From contig JAWUZG010000036.1 in assembly GCA_036785705.1 (NCBI GenBank), forward strand, positions 17,107,501-17,171,500: a stretch of DNA of 64,000 nt. The letters are read 5' to 3'. Each line of letters opens with the position of its first letter. Position 1 is the stretch's first letter. This document shows positions 25,498-37,800 of this stretch, piece by piece. The stretch comes from Acanthornis magna. Its lineage: Eukaryota > Chordata > Aves > Passeriformes > Acanthizidae. Both the position numbers and the translations under genes were made by a program. A model generated the notes under the pieces. That model was given only the letters and a program-made list of their open reading frames with translations, had not been told where the DNA came from and did no database searches.

Positions 25498-25763
25498 GCT
25501 GCAGTCATTGGTTCCCTCCACCCTCTTTGTTCAATGAGTCACAGATCCAGTCGTCTGATCCACCAACAAAGAGACTTTGGCTGTTTGATATTGTTCATGA
25601 TCCTACGGAGAAAAAAGACGTGTCTGAAAAATATCCTCATGTGGTGGAAAAACTGCTCTCACGGCTTCGGTATTATCACGAACGCTCAGTGCCCGTATTC
25701 TACCCTGATGAGGATCCCCACTGTGATCCAGCAACAACTGGGGCTTGGGGTCCTTGGGTATAG
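25498..25763 (+). CDS. ARSB: ARSB exon 8, terminal coding exon with stop
   Basis: This is the last coding exon of ARSB. It starts with GC, completing the split glycine codon, encodes 87 further residues, and ends in TAG at 25761-25763. It reads [20 protein letters not shown], then [46 protein letters not shown] and [10 protein letters not shown]. This is collinear with the human C-terminus (GCGYWFPPPS, DPPTKTLWLFDI, YPHIVTKLLSRLQFYHKHS, GVWGPWM). The two cysteines match human Cys447 and Cys521, both of which form disulfides in the mature enzyme, and NES matches the Asn458 sequon. The acceptor TGTTTCTGCAG is strong. No frameshift or premature stop is present, so this end of the gene looks functional. 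Confidence 0.97.
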
Positions 25764-26349
25764 TGCACAGCTTTGCATCCTACAAAAAAACTCTGTAGCA
25801 AAGTCTGGTTTATGGACTCAGAGTCCTAGTCATGTACTTTGTATTTTCTTTAATGAACTATTGGTAATTGTGTGCTTATTCTTCGAGTAATTCAGTACTT
25901 CTTGCTCTTGATTATGTTGGGGATCTTAGGATATGTTGGGGATCTTACTTCAGTCTTTTCCTACTCTCTTGTTTCCAAAAATTGTATGTGAAATGTTAGT
26001 AAAATTATATAATTTTTTAAAATATTCTTTGTCTGGAATATACTTTTAGCACAGAAGATAAACATTGCATCCTTCCTTGAAAGAAATTGATAGGAATTGA
26101 TTTTCTTGAAAGGAATCATGGCAGCAGGGACATCCAAAATGTATCTGTTTTGTGGAATATACTGAATTTTGGTTTTGTATTTGTCCAGAAGAAAAATTCT
26201 ACTGAAAGCTGTTATGTGTCCATATTGGCATAATAATTTTTGCTTTCAACATGTATTTCCATCCAGAAAAGGGAAGAGTGAAAAAAGAAAACCTCACAGA
26301 ATACAGAAAAATCTCTATTTCTTGTTCACTTTTAATGTATCAAACTGGA
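25764..26349 (+). other. ARSB: ARSB 3' UTR and immediate downstream DNA
   Basis: This is the sequence after the ARSB stop codon. I find no AATAAA or ATTAAA before the CR1 element that begins near 26350. The nearest candidates are weak variants, AGTAAA near 25998 and AATATA near 26036, in a very AT-rich patch. A 16-base unit is directly repeated at 25913-25928 and 25932-25947. The 3' end of the transcript therefore cannot be placed with confidence. Confidence 0.6.
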
Positions 26350-26990
26350 GTAGAGAGTGATGATCAACTGGAGTGCAGGGCTGTCAGATAGAGGGATCTC
26401 GACAGGCTGAAGAAATGGGTGAATAAAGATTTCACGTTGTTCCATGTAAGTAAGAATGTAGCCAACATGTAGAGGAAGTCTCAATTCCCCTCTACTAGCT
26501 CTGGAGGATAGCATCACATTTTGAGCTTCCCTGTACAGAAGTATTGACCACCTGGAGGTAGTTCAGTGGAGAACTATGCATATGGTCATGGGGAGGATAA
26601 AGGAATGGGTTAGTTTATGCTGGTGAGGACAAGGCAAGTTGCAATCTTCACCTACCTAATGTGAGGACACAGAGAAGAGGAAGCCAGGCTCTTCTCAGAG
26701 ATGCAGAAAGATAAGAAGCACACAGGGAACATGTGGAGTTCCAATGCCATATAAAGAAAGGGGGAAAACATCTCACCGGGGGTTTAGTTAAATATGGGAA
26801 ATGTGAGACTATGGAAACCCTAATCCTGGAGATGTTCAGTGTTTGGCTGGAGAAGATTCTGAACAATTCTATCCCTGAAGCTGGATCAAATCTGAAATTG
26901 ACCCGGTTTGGTAGAGGTGGTGAGGAACAACCAGTGACCTCCAAAGGCCACTTTCTGCCAGAATTGCTCAACGAGTCTGTGATGAGCAAA
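26350..26990 (+). mobile_element. CR1 LINE 3' portion, plus orientation
   Basis: This is an old, diverged CR1 in the + direction. Diagnostic blocks in order are 'gatagagggatctcgacagg' with 'ctgaagaaatggg', 'attcccctctactagctctg', 'agccaggctcttctcagaga', 'gagatgttcagtgtttggct' and 'gacctccaaaggccactttc'. It ends near 'gagtctgtgatgagc', a decayed terminal repeat. These correspond to the well-known consensus series ending 'gacctccagaggtcccttcc'. It includes the last part of the reverse-transcriptase region and the 3' UTR, with frames broken throughout. It contains an AATAAA at about 26424 that could in principle serve the upstream ARSB transcript. Confidence 0.85.
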
Positions 26991-29900
26991 ACCTTACTTT
27001 TATTACCTGCCTGGTAAGTACCCTTTGTTCTCCTATTTTGTTTCTTTATTATAGTGGAGTCTGTTTTCATCCTGAAGTGGGCTCTGAGCCATGAAGAAAC
27101 CAAGCCAAGCAACACTTCTCCGTTACTCATCAAATTGATGCAAGATAACCTGCCAGCTCTATTAGTGTCTCAAACCCTGACTTCTGGTACTGCTTCTCAG
27201 TGTCCTTGGCTAAGTTCTCAGGATGCAGAGCTCAATCTGTCATCATCTCCAGAAAGCAGGGATCTAATTGCCTTTTTCCTGGCTCCAGGACCAACTCATA
27301 TAAATTGCACCAAAATTTTGCACAACTTCCCAGTTTTCTCTTGGGAGAATTGTGCTAATTGTTGGCAAACAGATTAATGAAGAGAAAGGCTTGACAAGAC
27401 TTCTGCATTTAAAAAAAAAATAGATAAAGTCTGAAAAAGAGATGAAACACAAGAAAACTGAAAATGTGTATGCTTTCTGATACAGCTGATTCTCCACTAC
27501 ACTGTCTTAAATCTAATCTTAAATCTAATCTTTTCTACCTTTGATGCTTTTTCTACAAGTAGAAGTGAAACTAAAGCTCTCCAGAAGCCTGTTCAGCTTT
27601 TTATCTTTCTCCCAGAGAGCTTTATGTTTCTCCTTTGTCACTTCTGCTCCTTTATGTCAGTATTTTTTTTTCTATTCTATTTCATTCATTCTATTTAATT
27701 CTTCAGCCTTGAAAATAGGGAAAGAAGAAAAGTAGTTTGGGAGAAAGTAATTCTCATATAGCAGACAATATATATTCTCTGTGCTTTAATTGGTTATATT
27801 CCTCTGGAATCCTGTTTCAGACCAAGTTTCAATTTCCTTCTCCATTCGTCCGTCAATGACTGAAAGCAAATTGTTGCAGCAGGATACGACCAGGGCAAGC
27901 TCTTCAGATTGTTCCTTGCCTTCTAAACATCAGAGCCTCACAGATCAGTTTTCTTTTCCATTAGGTTGCCCAACCTTTCCATTGGGGCCCTTGGGTGTAG
28001 TGCCCAGCCTTACAATAGTTTCTGAACTGTTGGTGTTCGCACAATCATGTGTTTCCACAATTTACTTCCTTTCCAGTGTCCTTATCTACTGTTTGTTACC
28101 TGCCGCCAGATACTTCCATTTTCACTGGTAAAACACATCTGCTGTGACAGCAGCTCTTCCTATACTATGGTTAACAACTTTCATATTAACTAATATATTC
28201 AAAATACTAAATTTAAAATATTGTATGTTCTGTAGAAGTAATCTCCAAACTGGTACCTGATCATATCTCCTTCAATTTAATGAAACACATTTAAGCTTTT
28301 CTTTCTGTCTTATGGCTCTTCACTCAATTCTTGCTCAGATTTTAGCTAGCTCACACAAACACCTGATGGGTGTTGGGACCAGCACTGTGAGATCCAAGCA
28401 AGAGCAATATGTAGGCAGCCCACAGGAAGGGCTCAGTTCATTACGAAGCCATTATTTGTCTGCTGCAGCCATAATCCTTCCTACTGATTGATTGACAGTT
28501 CCTTCAGGATCCACTAACTTAAAGAAATCGTGGAGACCAAACTTTGAAGCTGGAAGGTGTAAGTATGACAGCTTGCCCCAAACACCTCTGAAGCATACCC
28601 AGCATATCCATCGCCAGGCTGCTGAGGTCTGCATCATTCCTGCTGGGATACATGGGAGGCCTGCACCATGACAGAAGTGCAGGGATGAGCACTCTCAGCC
28701 GCAGTTCTGGGAGTATTTTACTTACAACTACTAAGTTATGGCTTAGGCAACTTGTGAGTTAAAAACCTCATGAATTAAGGAGTGATCTAGTGAATTCCCA
28801 TGTTAGTCTAGTTTGTATGAAGGGGATTGAGCCTTTGTTTGATGTGTTTCTTTCCTAATGAGCTCATAAAATAATTTACAGACTTTGTTGTCCTGTAAAT
28901 TAGAGAAATCCAATTGGACTATGACAATCTTGCCTTCAGAGCACAGCAGCATTTCACTTTTGAGCTTTTGAAGATTCTTTATGATAACTGAGGCTCAGGC
29001 TCTGTTATTTGCTGACCACATCAAGGGAGGAAAAATAAAAGCAACAAACCCTTTTTATAAGCTATTGCACCATGTTGCAAAGCTTGCATCTTCCTTCAGT
29101 AGCTCCAGAAAAACATTTATTGCAGTTCCCTCTTCTAACTGTTGCAGTCAGTTTATTCTATACCGATACAATGCCTTATGTTAGTTTATAAATTACTTGT
29201 TCAGTGTAACTCCAAGTTCCGTATTCTAATTGTAGCATACAGTTAGTAACATGGTTTGGAGTATGGAATTCTGAAAGAGTAGGGTGTTAAATTACCTTTC
29301 ATGACCTTTAGATTTACTATTTTTGTATGTGTCATAATGCTACATGTTGTCCTTCAAGTGTCTTTTTGACATATATTATCAAAAGAGCAGAAGTTCCATC
29401 AGTTCTCATTCATTCAGAATGTGTTGGTATAGTTTATTTGTGCAATTAAATGCAAATAGAGACGTTGACAGCCATTCCCCAGTATGTAAGGAAAATAGGT
29501 CCAAGGAATTTGTTATTCTCACTCCTTTTTGGTAGTGCATATTTATTTAGCGCCCTGTGTACACATGGAAGATTAGAAAGCTAACTGTTCTCAGTCAATA
29601 TCACATATTACATTTTGGTTTATAGTGGGCATTACAGCATGTGGTTGCCACAATAACAAGGGACCAGAAGTTAGGAGTGAGGGAAATTTCTGTGCTACCT
29701 TCCCGTGCGTCCTTCAGCATTCAGCACTCTTATTACATGGGGAAAGATGTTGTCTTACCCACAGAAGTGGAAACTTCTGTTAATTGTATTTTTACCTGGG
29801 TTTTTTTATGCTGATATCTAGTTTCATGGAAAAGAAAAAAACATCAGCTGAGTTGTAAAAGCTCAAATAATGTGTTTGAATCTCCCATCAACATCAGCTC

Positions 29901-31312
29901 CTTGGCTAAAGTTGGAAAAGATAAAAAAGTTTCTGATTTTTATTTCAGAAGTAGGCAGGGCTTTTATGTGTTCTCTATGTCCTGCAATCTGGATTTTAAT
30001 GTCTTACTGATATTCTAATCTGTATACTTCATTTACTAGGAAGAGACTGTGACATACCGTTGTCTCACATAGGTATTCAATTCACCCTCTGTTCCTCTCA
30101 TTGTATTTTAAAATCCAAAGATTCATTATTTTCTCCACTACAGTAAACATCATTATTTATTTCACTTTTTTTTTCTAATTATTTTCCATGGGTGGTCCTT
30201 CATAAAACATATTAATTAAACTGGGTTAGGGAAAAAACATCTGGCTGACACATTTAGATTGGCATCTGCAAACAGTTGTATACTGTTCAGTTGTTTTGAA
30301 TTGGGAAATAGAGAATTCTTTATATGTTTTGTGGTCACTTGAGTAACATTAAAAAATGCAAGTATTTTGAACTCTCTAAATAAAACTTCATTTCATCCCT
30401 TTCCAATTTAAGATTCATTCTTAATCTCTCAAACATCTGAGCATTATGAATTCAAAAGTCCTAAACTTTATCCTTTAGAAATTATTTAAGGTTCAGAAAA
30501 GTAACCAAGTTTAGGAAGAATGATGACACTGGCTACTCATTTTGCATTGCTTAGTTGTAAAAAAGATATACATAGTCATGGAGGGGATGATTTTATAAGC
30601 AAAAGAGAAGATCTGGATCTGTTCTTGAGTCAAAGGCCCTGTATTCAGCCTGAAAATAATTTGTACAACTTTCCTAAGGTTGATAAATAGGTCTTGGATA
30701 AAGATCTGAGCTTAATCCTCTTCAGAGACTCTGAACGGAAAACCCAGAGTTTAAAAACTTGTGGTCTGTGTGAATTTGAAGCTCCACTACCAGTCCCTGT
30801 TGGCCACTGTGAATTTGCCTCTCATCTTATTGTCTGACGAAGTGGTTTAATGGTGGAAACACTACTAGCGATATTCCCAAAACTGTTCCATGCTTTCTTT
30901 AAGAAGGAGTAAATGAGCATGAAGTTACACGGAGAATCCTGTTAAACCTGTGCCACCCTCCTGCAGGCTTACTGCAGAGTGCCGATGGAGGGGTGATGGT
31001 GGCAGAGCCACTGACAGGCATGTGTGATGGAGTTAGGCACACAAGGACATGTGGCCCATATCTGTAGCCATGTTTGTAATCCTAGGGCCAGGGGCACCCA
31101 AATGACAAATAGGCAACTGAATCACAAAACAAGTAAGTCGAAGTCAATATGAAAGATTACTTGACAAATAAAAACACGTAATGTCAAGCATTACCAGGGG
31201 ATCCAGAATCTAACCATAAGTTAGGGCTGTCCTGAACGTGGGAGCACCAAACCATTTCCAAGATGTAGCAGATATTAAGGGAGAATTTGTTTTCCTGCCT
31301 ACCTGCTCCTTT

Positions 31313-31500
31313 GCAGCCCACTGCCGGCCTCACTCCAACTAGACCCCGAGGCTGTGTCTCTCTCATAACATTAACCTTAGCTCTGGCATGATGGAGGGGT
31401 CAGAGGACCATTTCTACAGCCCAGCCCTTCCCTTGGCAGCCCCTTTGGAGCCCCACCCTAAGTAGACCCATAGGTTTCGTGTCTCTCTAACTATAAATAA
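31313..31500 (+). repeat. Degenerate internal tandem duplication, unit about 123 bp
   Basis: Two related blocks lie 123 bases apart. The first (31313-31370) has 'gcagccca', then 'tagaccccgaggctgtgtct' and 'ctct'. The second (31436-31490) has 'gcagcccc', then 'tagacccataggtttcgtgt' and 'ctctct'. The surrounding stretch is richer in C than the flanks. It may be part of an unrecognised mobile element or LTR, but I could not name one. Confidence 0.5.
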
Positions 31501-34500
31501 GCTGAGGTTTTTAATGGGGTAGTAGTGCTTTTGCTAAGAGAAGGGGAAAAAACCTGCCAATTCTAAGTTTGAGGAGGTTAAATAATTTTTTTGCCAGCAG
31601 GTTTCCAGCTGAATGTTTTAACTCTTTCAGCTTACTGTCTTTGTCAGCTGCAGGCAGAGGACTCAATTGTGTTTCAAGCTGGGTTTTTTTGTGAGAAAGA
31701 TCCTGGTTGATTATACAGTGTAAAGAATTCCCTGGGGTCGCAAGCTGTTCCTTCTATATCAAGTGCTCTCCTGTCTTCTTCCAGTGCCTTACAATTCATG
31801 TATGAGCTCATCTACATCGAGCAGAACTGCTGCAAGGAATAGTAAAAACTTTTTTTGGCACAGAGCAGTCAGAATGAGTCAGGCGTCCAACCATGGACGG
31901 GATCAGTGACGGCCCTTGTGATAATTGCATACCATGGTTAGCAGAGGCAAAGAGGATGATGCAGTACTTCTTGTTGTGTTAGTGTTCCCTCCTGAGAGTG
32001 TTGTTTTTGCGGGGTGGAGTGGAGAGATACTGGAAAGGTTGGTGATATATCTGCTGCCAAGTTTCAAAAAAGTGACTACCAGCTGCCATCATCAAAGCAG
32101 TTACCGGATGTTGATCTCCTAATCCTGGCTAAACTCAATAGCAATAAAGGCAGCTATATTTTGTCTGCAGGACTATAGTTAGAAAAAAAAGTATAGTCGG
32201 AATAACTAGATTTGGATCTAAGGAATGCAGTGTTTATTTGGACGAATCTTCAAAAGCCACAACAAGGTACTGCACCAAAGCCACAGTTCTGGGCTGCCAG
32301 ATTCTGGCATTCAGGACAGTGACAAAAATAAAAGAGTTCTGTCTTTCTTTTCTGCTATGCATTCTTGCTATTTCTTCAAGCAAACGAAGAGTCAGAACAC
32401 AGTGAATACACGTACAAACAAAGTAAGCTGTGTTTGGTATTCAGCAATGCTTATTGAGTAATTTTGGGCATAGAGCCCATGGTAATGAATGGAAACTTTG
32501 ATCAGGACATCTGTGGCCTGCCCAAATCATTTCATGGGACCTGCAAATCTGCCAGAAACATCACTCGATGGCCCTATTAACCAGGGATGTTGAAGCCTTT
32601 CTTGATTGTGTATATTCTCCAAGCACACTCATGAAGTAGGAGTCATTGATTTTTATTGCATAGAAAGCTCAGAAATGGCTTATTCAAGAACATCTGAGCC
32701 CTTAAGTTTACCCTTCACATTTATCCTGCTTCACTGGGAAAAAAACATTTAATGAGTCGGTCTGAACGATGAAAAGATGAATGTTGAGATCATTGAGCCA
32801 GAGAGTGGACTTAACTTCTAGCAAACATATTCTCTGTTCCAGCTTAACTGTACTTAACTCACAGTAACAAATAATTCAGGGGGTTTTTAATCTATTTTTT
32901 AGATTGTAGTCAGGGCAATTCTGTGATTCCAAACTGTTTTCTTGGTGTTGCTCATCAGTGTGCGGTTATCCAGGAAAATAGTCAGTTCCTAGAGGATCAT
33001 AATTTTTTCCCCTCTTCCCTTGTGCATGTGGTAAGAGGAGCCTTTTTTAAAAGGCTGTGAACATTGTAACTGCCAGCCCAAGAACCATGAAAGCACAGCT
33101 GCCCTGTAGGTGGCCCCTATAGATGTACTGAATTTTCACTTTAATTCTTGTCCCTTTTGCTTTGTTTTCAAATATTCTGTTTTACAAGTCATACTTGATG
33201 GATAAAGCACTGTCTGAAATAATCCCAAAGTGGCTATTAGTCTGGTCTGGTCATACCCCACAGCCCCAGCAGTGACATGTTGTAGAAACAAAGTCATTCT
33301 CCTGCCTTTTCAGTTTTGTTTTGACTTTATAATGAAGAGAGCATGGTCATGGTATATTAAACAACTGGATAAGAGCAACATATACATTACCATTACTCTG
33401 CTTCTAGCTAAAGCTCCAAAACTAATATAGTGGAGAAGCCTGGCTAGGAATTTACTGACAGTTTTCTTTTGCCATAAACCCAGCATTAGAAAAAAAAATC
33501 CAGAACAGCTGAAATGGCGTAGCCTTTGGCTGAGTAAAAAATAGACATATTTATAATATCAAAAGAGACTTATGAAAATATCCCAGCTGGATTTTGAAAA
33601 ATGTAGGAGGGAATAGAGTAGAACAATTGCATTTCTGTTTATATTTGCTCTAGAAAGTAGCCCACTGTGAAGAAGCATTTAGGAATGTGAATGATTGAGA
33701 GATTGTCTCTTAGAGGCAGCAGGTATAAGATGTCTGAAATTCTTTTGAGTTATAATTGCTTGTTAACAACAGGATTTTTTGGTAATTATTTCTGCCCACA
33801 ATACACAGGAACTTAATGTACATTTTTTATGTAGAGAAGTTTTTAGAATTCACCTTTTTCTCTATTTACTTTGTGATAAATAAAAGGCCATGGTATATGG
33901 AAAAAAATTAAAAAGCAATTTAAAAAAAATATATTATTCCAACACTATAAAATGGAGAGAATTTCTTACAAAAGTAAGAGTTTCTATGCAAATGTTTATT
34001 CTGTTTATAGCATTAAATGCAATTGCAAGAATCCATGTGCCTGGCCATAAAGACTGACCACAGTGTTAAGAGGCAAGTGCAATTATTAACCCAGAAATAT
34101 ACTTGAGGATTTTTGTACTATGCAGTGAATTATGTGTTTTATATTTAACTTGTGACATAAAATATATACTGTATGTGTGGACCTAATCTAAACCCCGAAT
34201 CCAAGCAAAGCAAGCTCCTACATTTTCTAAGTTTGTTTTACTTGTTTGTTTTATATTTTGGGTCTTTGTTTCTATATACTTGTATTAAATTACTTAGTAT
34301 CTATTTTTTCAGAAAGAGTGAGGATGCTGAGACCCTCCTATCACAACATTGTTTAACAACCATTCTTTTCAGGACCTTTTCAGGGCCTGCAGCAGTGTAA
34401 GCATCATAAGCTGTGACCAAAAGTAGACTTTTTAACAGCTGCCACTATCCATCATTTTTCTTAATATTGTTTAATGACATTTGGTTGATGACATGTTTAG

Positions 34501-34794
34501 ATAAAGTAATGGCCTCTTTTTAAATGCAACTGCTGGTTTTATCTATAGTTTATTTTCATTGCGCTTTTCATAAGTGTGCTGCTAATGTGCATGAGAACAC
34601 AAGAAATTATTAGGAACACTTGATTTCATCCTAAGTGACAATAGCACACTGAAAATCATCAAAATTCTAGATGTAGCAGAGATCTGGCATTGCTTAGGTC
34701 CATAACTCTCAGCCCCAAATGCACACAAAACTGCAGTGCACTCGGAGCATGGTTTCCTTCCACTGCTGTCCTCGGAGCTGATTACTGCATAGAT

Positions 34795-34875
34795 CTCTGT
34801 ATTGCCAGAGTGAAAGTCAGAGTAATTCCACTCAAGGCGTAGCTTCAAGTGAATACAGTGCTCATGAAAGATCTT
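34795..34875. repeat. Dispersed repeat, copy A
   Basis: About 75 bases here align with 48520-48596. Both copies have 'ctctgtat' near the start, a middle 'aattc', and a nearly identical end (copy A 'tagcttcaagtgaatacagt', then 'gctcatgaaagat'). The orientation of the parent element is unknown, and it could be an old SINE- or LINE-derived tail. Confidence 0.55.
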
Positions 34876-37800
34876 TGCCCATGAGCTGCAGTCAGAAGAT
34901 TCTGAATTAATTAATGATTAATTGACATCCGTTTGTCTTAGTTGCCCATGTGAAAAGATGGAGAGGACAGCGTATTGTGAGAAATACAGATGGGGCTGTG
35001 CTTGGGAGAGCTTTTTTGGGGGTGTTGGCCCCTCAGCCCAAGTGCAGTCATGGTTCCAGTTTGTTTTATGAACTGGCCCAGTCAAGCTGTAGAACAGAAT
35101 TAAATACTCATGTTTATCATATAAACTGGAATCATCATTTTTGTTCAGGGGAAACTGTTTGATTATTCTCCACTAATTAAGTTGTATTTGCAGTGAAATC
35201 ATGGCTTATTTTGAGGAGTAATCTGGAAATGTGATAAAATGACAACTGTTACTTTATATCACTGCTGGAAGAGGAGAAAGTTACTCTCTCAGCTAATAAC
35301 TCTCAGTTTTTAAATCTATGCTCATTGCAAACGTTCTAGTCTTGCTTAATGTTATTTTAGTTTTTTTCATTATGTGTTTATCTTTAAAATAAATGTTACC
35401 TAGATATGACTCCAGAAAAAGTTAGCAAGTGTACATTTATTCATTGAAATACAGTCTCTAAACAGACCTGCAGAACAGACCTTAGGAGCTATCATTAATA
35501 AAATTTACTGCATTGAGCATGTAATGATCTCCATTTTCTCATCCTTCTGCTCAAAAACCTGGAAATGAAAGGTTTTTTTAATAAAGAAAAAGTTATAGCT
35601 AGAAGCCCTAGAAAGAAATACGTTTAAGGTAGAATTTTCTTTTGGTAGACCCATAATAAAGCCCATAGAGACAGAGAGCCCAGTAAATCTGGTAGATTTC
35701 TATACTTTTTAAAGGGGCCCATATTTAACTTTACATTACTGCTTAGAAATTGAGTTCCAAAGAGCCGTAACAGTGGCTACTGTTCTTTCCCTTAGGGTCT
35801 GAACAAGGAAATCCAATGTTTTCTGGTCAGCAGTAGGAATTCCACTTTGTAATCTGACACTCTTCATTCCTCTCCTCTCAAAGGCAGTAAACCAAAAAAT
35901 TAAAGGCAGAACAGATTTTCAAATCGTGTAGCATTTGTAAATCCTCATGCACATCTAATGATTTGTTGGCATGTACAAACTGAAAGCTTCATGACTTGGC
36001 CTTTCTCTTGTCAGTTCCTGCTCTCATCACATTGTCTAGTTAGGCACGTTTCACTGAGAATTCATGTTTTTGCATTTCTCTGATTTCAGCCCTATTGTTC
36101 CAAACTCATGAGGAATAAAAAGTCATAGAAGAGCCAAGATCTTCATATTAGGAGGCTGATGCAGCTCAACTGTAGCCAACAGAGCTACGCTAATTCATAC
36201 CAATAAATATGCAGTGATTAGAAAGATATTAGTCCCTTTTTTCTATTTTGTAATGTCTGGTCTCTAGCAAGCATGTGGTGGTATATGTGCATATGTATGC
36301 AGCGGTAACAATTGGATCTTTTCATGCTCAGAGTAACTCAGTCAGTCTGTAATTTCTTTCTGACAGACTCGTTATTTCTCTGCCGATGGTATGGTTATGG
36401 TTAAGGGCAGCTGTACAATTTTCAAACACAATTTTTTTGAAAGCACAGTACGTCTGTTCAAGCACACGTGTGTTCTCAGAGCATATAAGCCTGCTCATCC
36501 AATGACCACGGCTGCATCCGTTGTTGAACATGGTTGTAAGACACTTGATAGAACAAACATCTTGGCACACAGTTTTACTTGCTGCTATCATCTTTGTTTA
36601 TTTATCTTTCTGTGATGGACAAGTATCTTTTCAATAGTAATTGCAAAGTCTTTGGACTCTGGAGTAAGAAAATTATCTAGTTGCTTTGACTGCTTGCTCT
36701 CATTAAGGATTTATTCAAGTTCATGCTGGTCTCAGTGTGCCCTCTGACTTCGTTGGAAGACCTCAGTGCTATTTGAAAAAAATCAGATTATTTGCAAGCA
36801 TGATACAAACTGCAAACTCAGTTGGAACTGTGTAAACTTCCGTAAGACTTGTTTGTAGTAGTAAAAATGTCATGAGAGGAGATAGGAAATCCCTGGTTGC
36901 TCCTCTCTGTGCTTTCAATATATGTGCTGCACTTTATCTGCATATATTGAACTTCCTTAGTCACTTCTGTGACTAATCTATTAGAGATGATTTTGAAGAG
37001 ATACATGTTTTTGGAACATTTCTTAAAACTGTGATATTTTCTGGACTTTCAGAAGAAATTTTGCAAAGTCCACTCCTGCAGCTAGTGCAAACTTCTGGGG
37101 AAATAATAGCAAGGTTTTGGTGCATTCTACACTTCGAGTTGGAGTACATCCCTACAGCTGACATCTCTGGTATATGGCTTTTAGTTTGGATCCATACTCA
37201 AACAGTGACAGGAACTATTAGCGTAAATTACAAAAATAAAAACCTGTGTGTTTCTGTATGTTTACTGTAAGGAGGTTGCAACAGTAAATTCCAGCACAAT
37301 TACTTTATGCTCCTAGGGATATGATGTGGATATTTTTCATTAAATACTCTTAGTCAATTGTGTACATCTGAAGTTTATGACTTGCCTACAAAGCAGAGAG
37401 GGATTTAGAAGAAGCATTGACATTTACTACACCCTCTTCTTCACAGGTCCCACACCTCAGACTTTCTGCACAATCTTTTGAAATTAGCTTCTGGGAGGAA
37501 GGAACACTGGCAACAGTGTTAAGGAAGTGCAGTCTCAGACTCTGCACTCCCTTAATTAGAACCCTGAGACTCATGGTTAATGGTGATAAATGTTCCTTTC
37601 TATTTTGCTAGTTTCTTTCTTGTCGGAAAAGATCACATAAAGCTGACGTACTTTCAAATAACTATTGATATTAATGAATTTCTTTTTAAAAGAAAAGCTT
37701 TTTCTAAATCTGTTACCGACAAATTAAGAATAAAACTCTTGTCAGAGTGTGTCATTTAACTAAACCTGATAAACGTAACTGCACCTAACTGCTGTAGCTG

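Noticed and set aside
25372..25890. 172-codon open frame overlapping the ARSB terminal exon.
   Set aside because: It begins in the poly-T intron region and runs through exon 8 in a different frame from the clearly conserved ARSB reading frame.
26648..27133. 161-codon minus-strand open frame.
   Set aside because: It lies mostly antisense to a decayed CR1 element and has no recognisable product.
27790..28131. 113-codon plus-strand open frame downstream of ARSB.
   Set aside because: The product is a serine- and leucine-rich mix with no recognisable motif, and nothing around it suggests a gene.
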